NCBI GenBank assembly: GCA_050329575.1
Contig: JBHJOP010000107.1
Coordinates: 1 to 24,136 of the forward strand
Reading direction: 5' to 3'
Source of the DNA: JAUXFS01 sp050329575
Lineage (GTDB): Bacteria; Pseudomonadota; Alphaproteobacteria; Rhodospirillales; Defluviicoccaceae
DNA: 24,136 nucleotides
Shown: piece by piece, positions 22,549-24,136 of the stretch
How the letters are laid out: the number at the start of each line of letters is the position of its first letter
Numbering within the stretch: the first letter of the stretch is position 1
The notes under the pieces: model-generated
What the model was told of the DNA's origin: nothing
Database searches by the model: none
The model's input: the letters and a program-made list of their open reading frames with translations, nothing else
Position numbers and translations under genes: made by a program

Positions 22549-23994
22549 CAAGAGGACCACCGTCGCCAGCCCGAGAAAGATGAAGAACCCCATGCTGTCG
22601 GTGGTGAAGGTCAGGAGCACGCTGGACCCGAGCGCCGGATCGCGGCCGAGCCGGTCCATCGTCATCGGCACCGCGATGCCGACCAGGGCCGCCACCAGCA
22701 GGTTGAGCAGCGTCGCCGCCGCCATCACCAGGCCGAGCGCCGGATTGCCGTAGAGGGCGAACGCGGCCAGCCCCAGGACCCCGCCCCAGATGGCGCCGTT
22801 GACGCCGCTGATCCCCACCTCCTTGAGGACCAGGTAGCGCAGGTTGGCGTCGTTGACGCGGTCGAGCGCCAGCGCGCGGATGAAGATCGCGACCGTCTGG
22901 TTGCCGGTGTTGCCGCCGACGCTGGCGACGATCGGCATCAGCGTCGCCAGCGCGACCAGCTGTTCGATGCTGTCCTCGAACAGGCCGATCACCCGCGACG
23001 CCAGGAACGCGGTCAGGAGGTTGATCGCCAGCCACGGCCAGCGCTGGCGGGCGCCGCGCCTCACCGGCCCGAACAGGTCCTCCCCGGGGCTCAGGCCCTC
23101 GCGCTGCAGGGCACGCGCCTCGGCCTCCGCGCGCACGAAGTCCATCACCTTGTCGACGCAGACGCGCCCGATCAACCGGCCGCGCTCGTCGACCACCGGC
23201 GCCGACACCAGGTCGTAGCGCTCGAAGGCGCGGGCGGCGGCCTCGGCGGCGTCTCCGGGGGTGAAGCGGATCCCCTCGGGCCGGACGATCTCGATCACCG
23301 GCCGGCGCGGCGGGTGCAGCAGCAGGGTCTCGATCGCCAGCCCGCCGACCAGCCGCCGGCGGGCGTCGACGACGAACAGCTGATCGGTCTGCTCGGGCAG
23401 CGCGTCCAGCCGCCGCAGCGCCCTGAGGGCGTCCTTGACGGTGGCGGCGCGGTCGATCGCGACCACGTCGCCGGTCATCAGCCGGCCGACCGAGTCGGCG
23501 GCGAAGGCGGCCGCGCTCCGCACCCAGTCGCGCTGGTCGGGCGCCAGCGACGGATACAGCTCGCCCAGCAGATCGGCGGGCAGATGGGCGGCGATCTGGC
23601 CCAGGCTGTCGGCGTCGAGCTCGCGGCAGATGGCGAGCAGCCGCGCCCGGTCGGTGATCGCGACCAGGGCGTCGGCGACCGCGCCCGAGACCTCCCACAG
23701 CGCGTCGCCCGCCCGCCGCGGCGACAGCTGCTCCCACACCAGGCGGCGCTGGTCGGGCGGCAGCATCTCCAGCAGGTGGGCGGCGTCGGCGGCGGCGAGC
23801 GCGTTGACCCGGTTGGCGATCTCGGCCACCGTCTGGCGGCGGGTGAGATCGCCGACCAGCGCGCGGCGCTGCGCGCTCTGGCGCTCGGCCAGGTCGGCGA
23901 CCAGCCCCTGGCGCCGCAGCAGGGTGAGGATCGGCTGCAGCCGGGCGTCCAGCCGCTCCTGGGGTGGCGCGGGGTCTGGCGCGGGGTCGGGCAT
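22546..23994 (-). CDS. mgtE: Magnesium transporter MgtE (482 aa)
   Basis: This is a homodimeric inner-membrane magnesium channel gated by cytoplasmic magnesium. Residues about 30-165 are the helical N domain (HLLEMLPPDQRR, LGQIAAHLPADLLGELYPSL). Residues about 166-295 are two CBS domains (AATVKDALRALRR; VSAPVVDERGRLIGRVCVDK). After the plug helix come five hydrophobic segments from about 318 to 482, with the pore sequence GGNTGNQ (360-366) and FTTDSMGFF (463-471), where Asp466 corresponds to the pore magnesium ligand. Length fits the family (about 450-480). ATG at 23994 follows GGAGGA at about 10 nt. The first 12 residues are Pro/Ala/Asp-rich. Neighbouring PfkB and pyruvate-kinase-like enzymes need magnesium, but a functional link is only suggestive. 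Confidence 0.96.
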   Translation of the reverse strand: MPDPAPDPAPPQERLDARLQPILTLLRRQGLVADLAERQSAQRRALVGDLTRRQTVAEIANRVNALAAADAAHLLEMLPPDQRRLVWEQLSPRRAGDALWEVSGAVADALVAITDRARLLAICRELDADSLGQIAAHLPADLLGELYPSLAPDQRDWVRSAAAFAADSVGRLMTGDVVAIDRAATVKDALRALRRLDALPEQTDQLFVVDARRRLVGGLAIETLLLHPPRRPVIEIVRPEGIRFTPGDAAEAAARAFERYDLVSAPVVDERGRLIGRVCVDKVMDFVRAEAEARALQREGLSPGEDLFGPVRRGARQRWPWLAINLLTAFLASRVIGLFEDSIEQLVALATLMPIVASVGGNTGNQTVAIFIRALALDRVNDANLRYLVLKEVGISGVNGAIWGGVLGLAAFALYGNPALGLVMAAATLLNLLVAALVGIAVPMTMDRLGRDPALGSSVLLTFTTDSMGFFIFLGLATVVLL

Positions 23995-24136
23995 GGTGGC
24001 GGGTCCTCCGGGCGGTGCGGGCCGCGGGCCGGCGACGGGAACCGTCCGCCGGCCGGCGGCGGCGCTCTCCTTAGCACGGGACGGCGGCGGCGCAAGCCGG
24101 CGGCGATGACGCTTTCGTGACCGGGGCGGCGCCGCG
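23995..24136. other. Upstream region of mgtE, window edge
   Basis: 142 nt of very GC-rich sequence with the mgtE Shine-Dalgarno. No promoter, M-box-like riboswitch or further gene could be recognised before the window ends. Confidence 0.3.

Noticed and set aside
20635..24120. Plus-strand open frame of 1161 codons spanning the pyruvate-kinase-like gene and mgtE
   Set aside because: Runs out of frame through one real gene and antisense through another; no domain in its translation.

Overview
The window is very GC-rich DNA with tightly packed genes on both strands and strong Shine-Dalgarno sequences. Gene content (a PUFA-synthase-like type I PKS, PfkB kinases, MgtE, a PrpB-type lyase) suggests an alphaproteobacterium, perhaps Rhodospirillales. 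That assignment is inference; no rRNA or other phylogenetic marker is present.

Left part (1-15.0 kb), minus strand: an apparent operon read right to left. Order: a TPR protein, an alkaline-phosphatase-superfamily ('sulfatase'-fold) enzyme, a sulfotransferase, a 176-residue protein of unknown function, a giant synthase ORF, and a second KS-AT protein that leaves the window at base 1. The giant ORF encodes two nitronate-monooxygenase/FabK-like flavin domains, then KS, AT, ACP, KR and DH, which resembles PfaD fused to PfaA of polyunsaturated fatty acid synthases. The set could build a reduced lipid-like polyketide chain that is then sulfated. This does not match any cluster I can name. Inside the giant ORF, between AT and ACP, lies an AT-rich, intergenic-looking stretch with a near-perfect ribosome binding site and an in-frame ATG. 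The ACP-KR-DH half may therefore also, or only, be made as its own protein.

Middle (15.0-17.8 kb): a divergent intergenic region with a repeat/hairpin leader, a plus-strand radical SAM protein with a SPASM-like Cys-rich tail, and a small predicted lipoprotein whose stop codon lies in a 12-bp tandem repeat.

Right part (17.8-24.1 kb): a central-carbon group. Two tandem PfkB-family sugar kinases each carry a change in a different signature motif: the first has lost the catalytic Asp (GAGD to GAGS), and the second has NXXE changed to SXXE. They are followed by a convergent isocitrate-lyase/PEP-mutase family enzyme, an atypical pyruvate-kinase-like protein with an extra N-terminal domain and no normal C-terminal domain, and a convergent MgtE magnesium transporter. 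No tRNA, rRNA, insertion sequence, CRISPR array or phage gene was seen.
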